64,000 bases of DNA from Pseudomonas bharatica CSV86 (GTDB lineage: Bacteria > Pseudomonadota > Gammaproteobacteria > Pseudomonadales > Pseudomonadaceae), in assembly GCF_000319305.2 (NCBI RefSeq), contig NZ_AMWJ02000002.1, positions 310,001 through 374,000 on the forward strand, in the 5' to 3' direction. How positions within the stretch are numbered: the stretch's first letter is position 1; the number at the start of each line of letters is the position of its first letter. A model generated the notes under the pieces. That model saw nothing but the letters and a program-made list of their open reading frames with translations. It made no database searches and was not told where the DNA came from. Both the position numbers and the translations under genes were made by a program. Shown here piece by piece: positions 49,589 to 58,631 of the stretch.

Positions 49589-49843
49589 TCAGGCCGCAGT
49601 CATTTGCTCCCACCAACCGATGATCCTGATCGCCTCGTCGCGATCGCTGCCACACACCTCGATATCCGCCTTGAAACCGGAACAGACCGCCGGACGCTCC
49701 GGCTGCCCGAACAGATTGCACAGGTTGACCGCGGAGAGATGAACGCAGCGCACGCCAGCCGGCTTGCCATCAGGCATGCCGGGAATGAACGAGCTGATCG
49801 ATGGCGCTATGCAGCACGCGCCGCAGCCTTCTCGGCATTTCAT
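49589..49843 (-). CDS. YkgJ-type cysteine-cluster protein
   Basis: 84 residues. Cys pattern C-x3-C-x2-C-C at the N-terminus (MKCREGCGACCIAPSIS), then Cys in V-R-C-V-H-L and L-C-N-L-F and V-C-S-G-F, the zinc- or iron-chelating arrangement of the YkgJ/Fe-S-oxidoreductase-like family. Function not established. It lies 34 bases upstream of the START-domain gene on the same strand. Confidence 0.85.
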   Translation of the reverse strand: MKCREGCGACCIAPSISSFIPGMPDGKPAGVRCVHLSAVNLCNLFGQPERPAVCSGFKADIEVCGSDRDEAIRIIGWWEQMTAA

Positions 49844-49963
49844 GAATCAGAACCTCGGGGACGCAAATGGTGCGGATGAAAGGATAGTAACGACTAAAAC
49901 AGGCGTTTGAAATTCCCGACAGGATGAAATATCGCTGACCGGTCGGTTCTCATTTTCAGAGCC

Positions 49964-50434
49964 TTACTGCTTGAATTCGAAGTCGATGGCGGCGCCTTCG
50001 ATTTCCTGCTGGCGCATATCGTTGCGCAGCTGCAACTGCATTTCGTTGCTGAGCAGCCGCCCGTTGAGCTGGAACGGGCTGTCGGCCTGCGGTTTTTCCC
50101 CGAACATCGCTGGCAGCAGTGGCTTGCGCACCTCCGCCTCGATCTCTTCCACCGGCTTCATGCCCTTCATCAGATCAGGCGGAAGGCTCAGGTCCAGCCT
50201 GGCCTTGGGCAAGGGCGCAGCAATGGCATCGGCTTTCTTGCGTGCGGGAGTCTTGCTGACCTTCACCGGTTTTTTGGTCGCTGTAGCAGGCTTGGCCGGC
50301 GATGCTTTGCTGGCAGTGTCATTAGCGGTTTTCTGGACCTGCGGCCTGGCCTCGGAAGCTGCCATTACCGGGTCTACCGAAGACACCGCGAGCAACCCCG
50401 CCAACACCAGGCCGACACAACGCAAGAGAGTCAT
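49964..50434 (-). CDS. Hypothetical exported protein with Lys/Ala/Pro-rich linker
   Basis: 156 residues from the ATG at 50434 (a TTG at 50440 is possible). Signal peptide MTLLRCVGLVLAGLLAVSSV ending near VMA-A. A low-complexity region of Ala, Lys and Pro (about 25-85) precedes a conserved-looking C-terminal domain (LDLSLPPDLMKGMKPVEEI, FQLNGRLLSNEMQLQLRND). I do not recognise a family. It could be a cell-envelope protein whose basic linker crosses the periplasm; that is inference. Confidence 0.7.
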   Translation of the reverse strand: MTLLRCVGLVLAGLLAVSSVDPVMAASEARPQVQKTANDTASKASPAKPATATKKPVKVSKTPARKKADAIAAPLPKARLDLSLPPDLMKGMKPVEEIEAEVRKPLLPAMFGEKPQADSPFQLNGRLLSNEMQLQLRNDMRQQEIEGAAIDFEFKQ

Positions 50435-50503
50435 AGGCAACGACAGACTATCAGGGGAAAGTGCCTATGCTCCCCGTTCCAGACCTGCCTGACAAGGTGC
50501 AGA

Positions 50504-51949
50504 TTACAGATAGCCAGCACTGGCCGTTTCCTGGCACAGCTGGCTGGCCAGCATGCCCAGGGTCATCAGTGCCCTCTCCGCCTCGCGATTCCAGGGGATC
50601 CCGCAGTTGAGGCGAATGCAATGGTTGAACTGCTCGGTATTGCTGAAGATCAGCCCCGGCGCAATGCTGATGCCCTGCTGCAAGGCCCGCACATGCAGTT
50701 CCTGGGTATTGACCCTGCCCGGCAAACTGACCCAGAGAATGAAGCCACCCGTTGGTCGGGTCATCTGCGTGCCTTCGGGGAAGTACTGCTGCACGGCCAA
50801 CTGATAAGCGCTGAGATTTTTCCGATATTCCTGACGGATAAAGCGCAGATGGCGGTCGTAACCTCCATTTTCCAGGTAGGCCGCCACCCCCATCTGGGTC
50901 ACACTGCATGCCGAGTGAGTGCTGAAGGTCTGCAGCCGCTGGATTTCCGGCTGGTAGTTGCCGGCGATCATCCAGCCGATGCGCACCCCCGGCGACAGGG
51001 TCTTGGAAAAACTCGAACAGTAGATGACCCGCCCCAGGCGGTCGAAGGCCTTGAGCGACTTGGTCTTGCCCTGCTCGAACATCAGCTCGCCGTAGATATC
51101 GTCCTCGATGATCTGGATATTGAAATCCGACGACAGGCGCAACAGCTGCTTCTGCCGCTCTTCCGGAATCGTCCCGCCCAGAGGGTTGCTCAGGCGCGCC
51201 GTCAGCACCAACGCCTTTATCGACCACTGGTTCGCCGCCAGTTGCAGTGCCTCGAGGCTGATCCCGGTGGAGGGGTCGCTGGGAATCTCGATAACCTTCA
51301 GGCCCAGCAGATCCGCCAGTTGCAGCAACCCGTAGTAGGTTGGCGACTCAGCAGCGATCAGGTCACCCGGCCGGGTCAGTACCCGCAGCGACATCTGCAA
51401 GGCATCGACGCACCCATGGGTAACCACCACCTCGGACGGATCGACCACCACCCCGGCGTCGCGCATGCGAATGGCAATCTGCCGGCGCAGCGGTTCGAAG
51501 CCAGGGCTGAACATATAGCTGAACGCCCTCGGGCTCTGGAAACGGGTAACCTTGGCCAGCTGCTGGTGCAACGCCCGCACTGGCAGATAGTCCACATGAG
51601 GCACGGCTGCCCCGAGCGGGAATACGCCATCGCGGCGGGCTTCGGTCAGTACCTGCTGGATGATGCTGGCCCGGGTGACCAGGCCAGGCCGCTCGACCCG
51701 CGCGATATCGGGGGTGGACGCAGTCAGCGCAGGGGTCTGGTGGACGTAATAACCAGACTGCGGCCGAGCCCGGATCAGGCCTTGGTCTTCGAGATTGGCA
51801 TAGGCCTGGAGCACCGTTGCATGGCTCACATTAAGTTGCGAGCTCATCTTGCGCACGGACGGCACACGCTCTCCCGGCTGGTAAACACCGCGACGAATGT
51901 CTTCGGCGAGTTGCTGGGCGATACGCTGGTAAAGCAACAGGTTGGTCAT
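50504..51949 (-). CDS. MocR/PdxR-type regulator: GntR DNA-binding domain fused to an aminotransferase-like domain
   Basis: 481 residues from the ATG at 51949. N-terminal GntR helix-turn-helix (YQPGERVPSVRKMSSQLNVS, HATVLQAYANLEDQG); from about residue 120 a fold-type I aminotransferase domain. The PLP-contact segments are present: S-N-P-L-G-G, a conserved Asp in IIEDDIYGELMF and the Schiff-base Lys in SSFSKTLSPGVRIGW. Such proteins sense PLP or an amino acid. The target gene is not visible; its neighbours on both sides are on the same strand or separated by REPs. Confidence 0.92.
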   Translation of the reverse strand: MTNLLLYQRIAQQLAEDIRRGVYQPGERVPSVRKMSSQLNVSHATVLQAYANLEDQGLIRARPQSGYYVHQTPALTASTPDIARVERPGLVTRASIIQQVLTEARRDGVFPLGAAVPHVDYLPVRALHQQLAKVTRFQSPRAFSYMFSPGFEPLRRQIAIRMRDAGVVVDPSEVVVTHGCVDALQMSLRVLTRPGDLIAAESPTYYGLLQLADLLGLKVIEIPSDPSTGISLEALQLAANQWSIKALVLTARLSNPLGGTIPEERQKQLLRLSSDFNIQIIEDDIYGELMFEQGKTKSLKAFDRLGRVIYCSSFSKTLSPGVRIGWMIAGNYQPEIQRLQTFSTHSACSVTQMGVAAYLENGGYDRHLRFIRQEYRKNLSAYQLAVQQYFPEGTQMTRPTGGFILWVSLPGRVNTQELHVRALQQGISIAPGLIFSNTEQFNHCIRLNCGIPWNREAERALMTLGMLASQLCQETASAGYL

Positions 51950-52113
51950 GGATCCTTCTCTCGACACGCAGGCAGTCCCGTTGTTCTTGTGTGATCTGCC
52001 GCTGAGAATACCGTAACAGTTGGCAAGTGTACCGGGACAGATTGCAATTCAGCAGACAATACAGCTGTGTCGCGGGGAAGCAAAGCGGCGCTTGGGTATA
52101 AGTTGTGGCTGAG

Positions 52114-52197
52114 GGCCTCATCGCTGGCAAGCCAGCTCCCACAGGGTTCGCGGTGCACACAAAACCTGTGGGAGCTGGCTTGCCAGCGATGAGGCCC
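52114..52197. repeat. REP pair (REPIN)
   Basis: GGGCCTCATCGCTGGCAAGC ... and its inverted partner ending GCGATGAGGCCC, separated by about 20 bases. Confidence 0.9.
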
Positions 52198-52208
52198 TTC
52201 AGCACAAC

Positions 52209-52242
52209 AAAAAACCCGGGATCTTTCGATCACCGGGTTTTC
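52209..52242 (-). terminator. Terminator of the OmpA/DUF4398 operon
   Basis: AAAACCCGG (52211-52219) pairs with CCGGGTTTT (52233-52241) around a 13-base loop, with A/T runs on both sides; 20 bases after the OmpA-like stop. Confidence 0.8.
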
Positions 52243-52260
52243 TTCAGAACTGACACCCCC

Positions 52261-53070
52261 TTACCGCTCGGCGCCGAGCCTGCCCTTCTCGTCGGAGAAC
52301 ACGATCTCCACCCGACGATTCTGCGCCCTGCCCCGCTCCGAGGCATTTGCCTCGACAGGATACTGATCGCCGTAGCCGATCACCTTGATGCGCTTCTCGT
52401 CGACGCCCAGGTCCACCAGCATGTCGGCCACCGACTGCGCGCGATCCCGCGACAGTTTGAGGTTGTCATCGGGGTTGCCGGTGCTGTCGGTATAACCCTC
52501 GATACGCACCACGCGCTTGGGGTTCAACTGAAGAAACTGCACCAGCTTCAGCACGGTACGGCTGGCCGAACTCTTCAGCTCCGCCTCACCGGTATCGAAC
52601 AGCACATCCCCCAGGGTCATCACCAGGCCACGATCGGTGTCGTTGGTGGCCAGGCTGACGATCTGCTCCTCCAGCCACTTGCCCTGCTGTTGCACACTGG
52701 CCAGCTTGGCTTCGCGCAAGGCCAGTTGCAGGCGCTGGCGCTCCAGCTCCAGCTTGGCCTGGCGCTCCTGGTTGAGCACCAGGTTGCTATGCTCGCGGGC
52801 GATCTGGCTGTAGCGCTGGCTCAGGTAGGCGTAGTGGCGCACATCGCTGCCCGTTCCCCAGTAGCTGGCGAGTCGCTCGGCCTTGGCCAGCGACTCGCCA
52901 GCCCGGATCACATCCCGTGGCGCGCTGCGCAACACGTTGGAATCGTCCTTCACCGACTGGAAGGCCGTGCTCGCCTGGTCCAGTGCCTCTTCGCTGCGCT
53001 GGCTGGCGCAACCCTGCAAACCGAGAACGCCGGCAATCGCCAGCACTGCCAAAGGCTTGATCGAACTCAC
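52261..53070 (-). CDS. OmpA-family lipoprotein with N-terminal DUF4398-like helices
   Basis: 269 residues from a GTG at 53070 overlapping the upstream stop (GTGA), with GGGAG 8 bases before it. Lipobox L-Q-G-C (Cys near 21). The middle is a long alpha-helical, Gln/Leu/Arg-rich coiled coil (NQERQAKLELERQRLQLALR). The C-terminal OmpA domain (about 140-262) has VLFDTGEAELKSSASRTVLK, GYTDSTGNPDDN-L-S-x-x-R-A and GYGDQYPVEANASERGRAQN-R-R-V-E, so it should bind peptidoglycan. Last gene of a three-gene operon. Confidence 0.9.
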   Translation of the reverse strand: MSSIKPLAVLAIAGVLGLQGCASQRSEEALDQASTAFQSVKDDSNVLRSAPRDVIRAGESLAKAERLASYWGTGSDVRHYAYLSQRYSQIAREHSNLVLNQERQAKLELERQRLQLALREAKLASVQQQGKWLEEQIVSLATNDTDRGLVMTLGDVLFDTGEAELKSSASRTVLKLVQFLQLNPKRVVRIEGYTDSTGNPDDNLKLSRDRAQSVADMLVDLGVDEKRIKVIGYGDQYPVEANASERGRAQNRRVEIVFSDEKGRLGAER

Positions 53071-53419
53071 CGTTGCTCTCCCAGTTGCTTGCGAAGACGG
53101 TCCACCCGGGATTGCAGCAGGGTCAGTTGTTCCTGACTCTTCAGGGTCAGCACCTTGGCTTCGGCCAGGCGCGCATCCAGCTCGGACTGTTCGGCGCGCA
53201 TCCGCGCATCGCGGAATGACTCGCTCAGCATGTTGGAACGGGCACGCTCCAGCTTTTCTTCGGCCAGCTTGAGCTCGGCGACGTCGTCGGTGGCACCGAC
53301 GGCCTTGGCCTGCTCCAGCGCCTGCTCGGACAGGCGCATCTGCTCGTGGGGGCCGGGTCACTGGCACAACCGACCAGGGCCAGCAGCGCCAGGGCGGCGA
53401 ATAGCGATTGGATTCTCAC
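53067..53419 (-). CDS. DUF4398-domain lipoprotein, apparent -1 frameshift
   Basis: A GTG at 53419 opens a lipoprotein signal (MRIQSLFAALALLALVGCAS, Cys18). After SDPAP the frame is lost at a G5 run (53348-53352). One added base reads H-E-Q-M-R-L-S-E-Q-A-L and joins to the intact remainder, an Ala/Glu/Arg-rich coiled coil (LKLAEEKLERARSNMLSESF). DUF4398 proteins usually pair with an OmpA-like partner, as here, where the stop overlaps the next start by 4 bases. Corrected length is about 117 residues. Confidence 0.82.
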
Positions 53420-53428
53420 AGGGCATTC

Positions 53429-54253
53429 CTACTGTTTTTGGGCATCGAGCGGCGCCTGCAGCTGCGCCTGCCAGCGCTCGACATTGCGTTGCACCGCCGC
53501 CTGGACTACGCCAGAAGCCGGCAATTCTGTCAGCTTTTTCGCCAACTGTCCGCGTAACCAGGCGTCGTTGCAGGCGGAATTGTGCGACAGCGCCAGGAAC
53601 AGCCCCGGATGATCGAGGGCCTGGCCACGGGCCACGAGGTCATCGGCCATGCCCAGGCTGCGCGCCATGGCCATGCCCGAGTAGCGCCCGGCAAGCACGT
53701 AGTCAACCTGGCCAAGCAGGAGCTTCTGCATGGCCTGGGTCAGGTTGGGCACCTGTACCAGCTTCAGTTGGGCCTTGCTGAACGCCGCGAATTCCGGGGT
53801 TAGCCGGGACTTTTCGGAAATGGCGCCCTGGTGCTTGTGCAGGTCGGCCAGATTGTCATAGACCAGCGTGGAATCATGCCGGGTCCAGACCACGTACTCG
53901 TTCTGCAGCACCGGCGGATGAATGTAATCGACCGATGTCAGCTCGCTCACTGCCAGCGGCGCGTCGACCAACAAATCCATGCGCCCGCTGCGCACCTCGT
54001 CCTGGGCCTCGCTGCGCTTGCCAGAGTAGAGCACCTCGACCTTAAGGCCCAACTCACCGGCGACCTGCTTGAGCAGATCGACGCTGGCGCCCATCAAGTG
54101 ACGTGGGTCCTGCGGATCGCGCCACGAATAAGGCGGCGCATCCGGGCTGCCTGTCGCCACCAGCCGCTCGCATTTGCCGGCCGCCATCGCCAGCGACGGC
54201 AGGCACGCCAATCCGAGCATTGCCAGCGTTCCCGTTCGAGCAAACCGCACCAT
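53429..54253 (-). CDS. Periplasmic solute-binding protein (family 3-like)
   Basis: 274 residues from the ATG at 54253. Signal peptide ends near SLAMAAGKC. The chain follows the amino-acid-type SBP_bac_3 order: ...SPDAPPYSWRDPQDPRHLMG..., GASVDLLKQVAGELGLKVEV, RMDLLVDAPLAVSELTSVDY, and L-L-L-G-Q-V-D-Y-V-L-A-G. No ABC permease is nearby, so it may serve signalling or an envelope role. It precedes the DUF4398/OmpA pair by 9 bases, which suggests cotranscription. Confidence 0.82.
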   Translation of the reverse strand: MVRFARTGTLAMLGLACLPSLAMAAGKCERLVATGSPDAPPYSWRDPQDPRHLMGASVDLLKQVAGELGLKVEVLYSGKRSEAQDEVRSGRMDLLVDAPLAVSELTSVDYIHPPVLQNEYVVWTRHDSTLVYDNLADLHKHQGAISEKSRLTPEFAAFSKAQLKLVQVPNLTQAMQKLLLGQVDYVLAGRYSGMAMARSLGMADDLVARGQALDHPGLFLALSHNSACNDAWLRGQLAKKLTELPASGVVQAAVQRNVERWQAQLQAPLDAQKQ

Positions 54254-54372
54254 CACACGCCCCTTCTTCGACCGCAAAAAAACAAAAGCCCGGCTGCCCG
54301 GAGCGTAGCACCGTGGAAAAACCACCGTGCACGCCCCGCACAACCGGGCCCTTTATAAGTGAAGCGACTGGA

Positions 54373-55302
54373 TTAAACCAGCTTCTCCAGCTCAGGAACG
54401 GCTTCGAACAGATCCGCCACCAGGCCATAGTCGGCCACCTGGAAGATCGGCGCTTCTTCGTCCTTGTTGATCGCGACGATGACTTTCGAGTCCTTCATAC
54501 CGGCCAGGTGCTGGATCGCGCCGGAGATACCGACGGCGATGTACAGCTGTGGCGCAACGATCTTGCCGGTCTGGCCGACCTGCATGTCGTTCGGCACGAA
54601 ACCTGCGTCGACTGCAGCGCGGGAAGCGCCGACTGCCGCGCCCAGCTTGTCGGCCAGAGCGTACAGGTGCTTGAAGTTGTCGCCGTTCTGCATGCCGCGG
54701 CCGCCGGAAACGACGATCTTGGCAGCGGTCAGCTCAGGACGGTCGGACTTGGCCAGCTCTTCGCCAACGAAGGACGACTTGCCCGCGTCGTGGGCAGTAG
54801 CAACGGCTTCCACGGCAGCCGAACCACCTTCGGCGGCAACGGCGTCGAAGCCGGTGGCGCGAACGGTGATGACCTTGACCGCAGCGGTCGATTGCACGGT
54901 GGCAATGGCGTTGCCGGCGTAGATCGGACGCTTGAAGGTGTCGGCGGACTCAACCGAGATGATCTCGGAGATCTGGTCGACGTCCAGCAGTGCAGCAACG
55001 CGCGGCAGTACGTTCTTGCCGTTGGAGGTGGCAGGTGCCAGCACGTGGCTGTAGCCCTTGCCAAGCTCAGCTACCAGCGGCGCTACGTTCTCTGGCAGGA
55101 AGTGGGCGTTGGCAGCGTTGTCGGCAACCAGCACCTTGGCCACGCCAGCGATTTTGGCAGCAGCTTCGGCTACGCCACCGACGTTCTGGCCAGCGACCAG
55201 GACGTGGATGTCGCCACCGATCTTGGCGGCAGCGGCAACGGTGTTCAGGGTAGCGGGTGCAATGGCACCGTTCTCGTGTTCAGCGATAACCAGGATAGTC
55301 AT
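54373..55302 (-). CDS. etfA: Electron transfer flavoprotein alpha subunit
   Basis: 309 residues. It accepts electrons from acyl-CoA and other dehydrogenases and passes them to ETF-QO. The C-terminal FAD domain has [32 protein letters not shown] and [20 protein letters not shown], the standard ETF-alpha signature. Its ATG immediately follows the etfB stop. Confidence 0.97.
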   Translation of the reverse strand: MTILVIAEHENGAIAPATLNTVAAAAKIGGDIHVLVAGQNVGGVAEAAAKIAGVAKVLVADNAANAHFLPENVAPLVAELGKGYSHVLAPATSNGKNVLPRVAALLDVDQISEIISVESADTFKRPIYAGNAIATVQSTAAVKVITVRATGFDAVAAEGGSAAVEAVATAHDAGKSSFVGEELAKSDRPELTAAKIVVSGGRGMQNGDNFKHLYALADKLGAAVGASRAAVDAGFVPNDMQVGQTGKIVAPQLYIAVGISGAIQHLAGMKDSKVIVAINKDEEAPIFQVADYGLVADLFEAVPELEKLV

Positions 55303-56052
55303 TTAGATTACCTTCGCCTCGTTCTTCAGTTTCTCGACCAGTTCAGCAACCGACTTGACCTTGATGCCCGCGCTGCGTGCAGCAGGCGCTTCGACTTTCA
55401 GGGTCTTGTTGGTCGAGGCGGTGGAAACGCCCAGCGCGTCCGGAGTGACGGTCTCCAGCGGCTTCTTCTTGGCCTTCATGATGTTCGGCAGCGACGCGTA
55501 GCGCGGCTCGTTCAAACGCAGGTCGGTGGTGACGATCGCCGGCAGGTTCAGGGCGACGGTCTGCAGGCCGCCGTCGATTTCACGAGTGACGTTGACCTTG
55601 TCGCCAGCGACTTCGACCTTGGAAGCGAAGGTGCCCTGGGCGAAGCCGGTCAGCGCAGCCAGCATCTGGCCGGTCTGGTTGTTGTCGCTGTCGATGGCCT
55701 GCTTGCCGAGGATGACCAGCTGAGGCTGTTCCTTGTCGACAACGGCCTTGAGCAGCTTGGCAACGGCCAGGGAAGTCAGTTCTTCGGCGGATTCGACCAG
55801 CACGGCGCGGTCGGCACCCAGGGCCAGGGCGGTACGCAGTTGTTCCTGGGCAGTGGCAGGACCGACGGTAACGACGACGATCTCGCTGGCCACGCCTTTT
55901 TCTTTCAGGCGTACGGCTTCTTCGACGGCGATCTCGCAGAAGGGGTTCATGGACATTTTGACGTTGGCGAGGTCGACGCCGGAGTTGTCCGCCTTGACGC
56001 GAACCTTGACGTTGTAGTCGACCACTCGTTTGACAGCTACAAGAACCTTCAT
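55303..56052 (-). CDS. etfB: Electron transfer flavoprotein beta subunit
   Basis: 249 residues from the ATG at 56052. It binds AMP and supports the EtfA flavin. N-terminal [23 protein letters not shown]-loop region [14 protein letters not shown]; the beta signature [37 protein letters not shown]. First gene of etfBA, divergent from ETF-QO. Confidence 0.97.
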   Translation of the reverse strand: MKVLVAVKRVVDYNVKVRVKADNSGVDLANVKMSMNPFCEIAVEEAVRLKEKGVASEIVVVTVGPATAQEQLRTALALGADRAVLVESAEELTSLAVAKLLKAVVDKEQPQLVILGKQAIDSDNNQTGQMLAALTGFAQGTFASKVEVAGDKVNVTREIDGGLQTVALNLPAIVTTDLRLNEPRYASLPNIMKAKKKPLETVTPDALGVSTASTNKTLKVEAPAARSAGIKVKSVAELVEKLKNEAKVI

Positions 56053-56424
56053 GGATTCCTCGTTACTCTCCGGTGAAAAGAATATCGCCTGGGCCGGACC
56101 CGGCGATTGCACGGTACAAGGGCACCTCTAAAAACGCATCCGGAGGGACGAAGCCGGACTGACCGGGCAGTCCCGTTTCGACCCTTCATCGCAAAACCCG
56201 TGGGTCATTTCTTGTGGTGACGTGTAGACTTCACTACAAAACCCCGGTTTGGCGTAACTGCCCTGCGTTTAGCCAGGTCTTTAGGGGTGCTCCTGCATCC
56301 GACGGTAAGCCTACGGCGAGCGTAAAACCGCCCGTATCTTGACCGTAACGCCCAATCCGGTCAATACGGCAAAACCGCCAGCTTCAAGCCGCGCCACTTT
56401 GATTTTACTGGGCTTCGGCAAATT

Positions 56425-56438
56425 CAAACAAACGTTTG
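56425..56438. promoter_or_regulatory. PsrA-like operator
   Basis: CAAAC-AAAC-GTTTG fits the PsrA pattern C/GAAAC-N2-4-GTTTG/C with N4; the centre is also a perfect 12-base palindrome ACAAACGTTTGT (56428-56439). It touches the -35 box of the ETF-QO promoter, a position that suits repression. PsrA releases DNA on binding long-chain fatty acids, which would link it to beta-oxidation electron flow. Confidence 0.6.
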
Positions 56439-56440
56439 TA

Positions 56441-56469
56441 TTGGACCGCGCAAGTGGTGTAGATATAAT
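56441..56469 (+). promoter_or_regulatory. Sigma-70 promoter of ETF-QO
   Basis: TTGGAC (56441-56446), 17-base spacer, TATAAT (56464-56469). Predicted start near 56476, leaving a leader of about 110 bases. Confidence 0.78.
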
Positions 56470-56588
56470 GCGCGGCCAAGAGAAAGCGGTGTAGTACGTC
56501 ATCCCCCGAAGCTACAGAATCGCCCCTTCGATGTGACCGCCTTGCACCCCATTAGAAAAAACCGAGAGCCTTGAGTAGGAGAGAACCT

Positions 56589-58253
56589 GTGGAACGCGAA
56601 TACATGGAATTCGACGTGGTCGTCGTCGGCGCAGGCCCGGCGGGCCTGTCCGCCGCCTGCCGACTGAAGCAGAAGGCCGCCGAAGCCGGTAGCGAAATCA
56701 GCGTCTGCGTGGTCGAGAAAGGCTCCGAGGTCGGTGCGCATATCCTCTCCGGCGCGGTATTCGAACCGCGCGCATTGAACGAACTGTTCCCGGACTGGAA
56801 AGAACTCGGCGCGCCGCTGAACACCGAGGTCAAGCGCGACGATATCTACGTGCTCAAGGACGACAGCAGCTCGATCAAGGTCCCTGACCTGTTCGTGCCG
56901 AAAACCATGCACAACCAGGGCAACTACATCATTTCCCTGGGAAACCTGTGCCGCTGGCTGGCGCAGCAGGCCGAAAACCTGGGCGTCGAAATCTACCCGG
57001 GCTTCGCCGCCCAGGAAGTGCTGTTCGACGAGAACGGCGTAGTCCGCGGGATCATCACCGGCGATATGGGCGTCGATCGCGAAGGCAATCCCAAGGACGG
57101 CATGTACACCCCGGGCATGGAATTGCGCGGCAAATACACCCTGTTCGCCGAAGGCTGCCGTGGTCACCTGGGCAAGCAACTGATCAAGCGCTTCAACCTC
57201 GACAGCGACGCTGACACCCAGCACTACGGCATCGGCCTCAAGGAAATCTGGGAAATCGATCCGGCCAAGCACGAGCAAGGCCTGGTGGTACACACCGCCG
57301 GCTGGCCGCTGGACGTGATGAAAAAGGAAAACACCGGCGGCTCCTTCCTCTATCACCTGGAAAACAACCAGGTGGTGGTCGGCCTGATCGTCGACCTGTC
57401 CTACAGCAACCCGTTCCTTTCGCCGTTCGACGAATTCCAGCGCCTCAAGCACCACCCGGTGATCAGCCAGTACCTCGAAGGCGGCAAGCGCATCAGCTAC
57501 GGCGCCCGCGCCCTGGCCAAGGGCGGCATCAACTCGCTGCCGAAGATGGTGTTCAACGGCGGCGCCCTGATCGGTTGCGACCTGGGTACCATGAACGTGG
57601 CCAAGATCAAGGGCAGCCACACCGCGATGAAGTCCGGCATGCTCGCTGCCGAAGCGGTGGCCGACGCCCTGCTCGCCGGCAGCGAAGGCGGCGACCAGCT
57701 GAACAGCTATGTCGATGCCTTCAAGGCCAGCTGGCTGCATGAAGAACTGTTCGCCAGCCGCAACTTCGGCCCGGCCATGCACAAGTTCGGCCCGATGCTC
57801 GGTGCAGCGTTCAACTACGTCGACCAGAACTGGTTCGGCGGCAAGCTGCCGTTCACCCTGCGCGACACCAAGCCGGACTATGCCTGCCTCAAGCTGGCCG
57901 CCGACTCGACCCGCATCGATTACCCGAAACCCGACGGCAAGCTGAGCTTCGACAAGCTCAGTTCGGTGTTCCTCTCCAGCACCAACCATGAAGAAGAACA
58001 GCCTTGCCACCTGAAGCTCGCCGACGCCGGTATCCCGATCGGCACCAACCTGCCGCTGTACGACGAACCGGCGCAGCGCTACTGCCCGGCCGGCGTGTAC
58101 GAAGTGATCACCCAGGAAGACGGCAGCAAGCGCTTCCAGATCAACGCGCAGAACTGCGTGCACTGCAAGACCTGCGATATCAAGGATCCCTCGCAGAACA
58201 TCACCTGGGTTACCCCGGAAGGTGCCGGCGGGCCGACCTACCCGAACATGTAA
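56589..58253 (+). CDS. Electron transfer flavoprotein-ubiquinone oxidoreductase
   Basis: 554 residues from a GTG at 56589 (AGGAG 8 bases upstream); a TTG at 56571 is less likely. It carries electrons from EtfAB to ubiquinone at the membrane. FAD-binding DVVVVGAGPAGLSAACRLKQ; membrane/quinone region around GCRGHLGKQLIKRF and NPFLSPFDEFQRLKHHP; C-terminal [4Fe-4S] cluster with C-P-A-G-V-Y-E-V and NCVHCKTCDIKDPSQNI. Divergent from etfBA; regulated from the promoter and PsrA-like box at 56425-56469. Confidence 0.96.
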   Translation: MEREYMEFDVVVVGAGPAGLSAACRLKQKAAEAGSEISVCVVEKGSEVGAHILSGAVFEPRALNELFPDWKELGAPLNTEVKRDDIYVLKDDSSSIKVPDLFVPKTMHNQGNYIISLGNLCRWLAQQAENLGVEIYPGFAAQEVLFDENGVVRGIITGDMGVDREGNPKDGMYTPGMELRGKYTLFAEGCRGHLGKQLIKRFNLDSDADTQHYGIGLKEIWEIDPAKHEQGLVVHTAGWPLDVMKKENTGGSFLYHLENNQVVVGLIVDLSYSNPFLSPFDEFQRLKHHPVISQYLEGGKRISYGARALAKGGINSLPKMVFNGGALIGCDLGTMNVAKIKGSHTAMKSGMLAAEAVADALLAGSEGGDQLNSYVDAFKASWLHEELFASRNFGPAMHKFGPMLGAAFNYVDQNWFGGKLPFTLRDTKPDYACLKLAADSTRIDYPKPDGKLSFDKLSSVFLSSTNHEEEQPCHLKLADAGIPIGTNLPLYDEPAQRYCPAGVYEVITQEDGSKRFQINAQNCVHCKTCDIKDPSQNITWVTPEGAGGPTYPNM

Positions 58254-58265
58254 GTCACCGGCCAT

Positions 58266-58302
58266 GAAAAAGCCCCTCTGCCGCAAGGCATGAGGGCTTT
58301 TT
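58266..58302 (+). terminator. Terminator of ETF-QO
   Basis: AAAAAGCCCCTCTGCC / GGCATGAGGGCTTTTT stem with GCAA loop and one bulged base, just after the ETF-QO stop. Confidence 0.85.
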
Positions 58303-58314
58303 ACTAGCGACGCT

Positions 58315-58409
58315 TACCCTGTGGGAGCTGGCTTGCCAGCGATGAGCCCGGCACTGGCAATGATGTTGTCATGTTTGGCCCTATCGCTGGCAAGCCAGCT
58401 CCCACAGGG
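58315..58409. repeat. REP pair (REPIN)
   Basis: CCCTGTGGGAGCTGGCTTGC and its inverted partner ATCGCTGGCAAGCCAGCTCC then CACAGG, with about 45 bases between. Confidence 0.9.
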
Positions 58410-58411
58410 GC

Positions 58412-58544
58412 CGAGTCGCCTCAGCTATTGGCCAGGGCCAGGTCTTCCTCGGTACTCAACTGTTCCCGCGCCCCGAAGTACATCGCCGCGCAGAACGCCA
58501 CGCACACCCACGGGCTCCATGGCATCAGCGCGATCAGCAGCAGA
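58412..58544 (-). pseudogene. Duplicated 3' fragment of the neighbouring MFS transporter gene
   Basis: Nearly identical to 58620-58778, the last codons of the MFS gene including its stop (TCA at 58421-58423, plus strand). It carries an in-frame 27-base deletion between two CATCGCCG direct repeats and a few substitutions. The rest of the gene is absent upstream; the copy ends at a REP. It is a remnant of a local duplication, flanked on both sides by REP pairs. Confidence 0.88.
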
Positions 58545-58562
58545 GACGTTAGCGACGCGGAC

Positions 58563-58621
58563 CCTGTGGGAGCTGGCTTGCCAGCGATGAGGCCGGCACT
58601 GGCAAGCCAGCTCCCACAGGT
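58563..58621. repeat. Shortened REP pair
   Basis: CCTGTGGGAGCTGGCTTGCC then AGCGATGAGGCC, followed almost at once by an inverted partner that has lost its ATCGC part (GGCACTGGCAAGCCAGCTCC then CACAGG). Confidence 0.85.
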
Positions 58622-58631
58622 CCGGGTCGCG

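Larger units (their letters stand above)
51950..52260. other. Gap between the MocR gene and the OmpA-like gene
   Basis: 311 bases: the MocR leader (51950-52105, no clear promoter), a REP pair and a bidirectional-looking terminator that ends the OmpA operon. Confidence 0.75.
56053..56588. other. Divergent regulatory region between etfBA and ETF-QO
   Basis: 536 bases without a credible gene. The half near ETF-QO holds a PsrA-like box directly upstream of a strong sigma-70 promoter. The half near etfB (56053-56400) has several inverted-repeat-rich stretches but no promoter I can call. Confidence 0.75.
58254..58631. other. ETF-QO / MFS intergenic region with REPs and a duplicated gene end
   Basis: 378 bases: terminator, a REP pair, a decayed copy of the 3' end of the MFS gene, and a second, shortened REP pair. 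No intact coding sequence. Confidence 0.8.
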
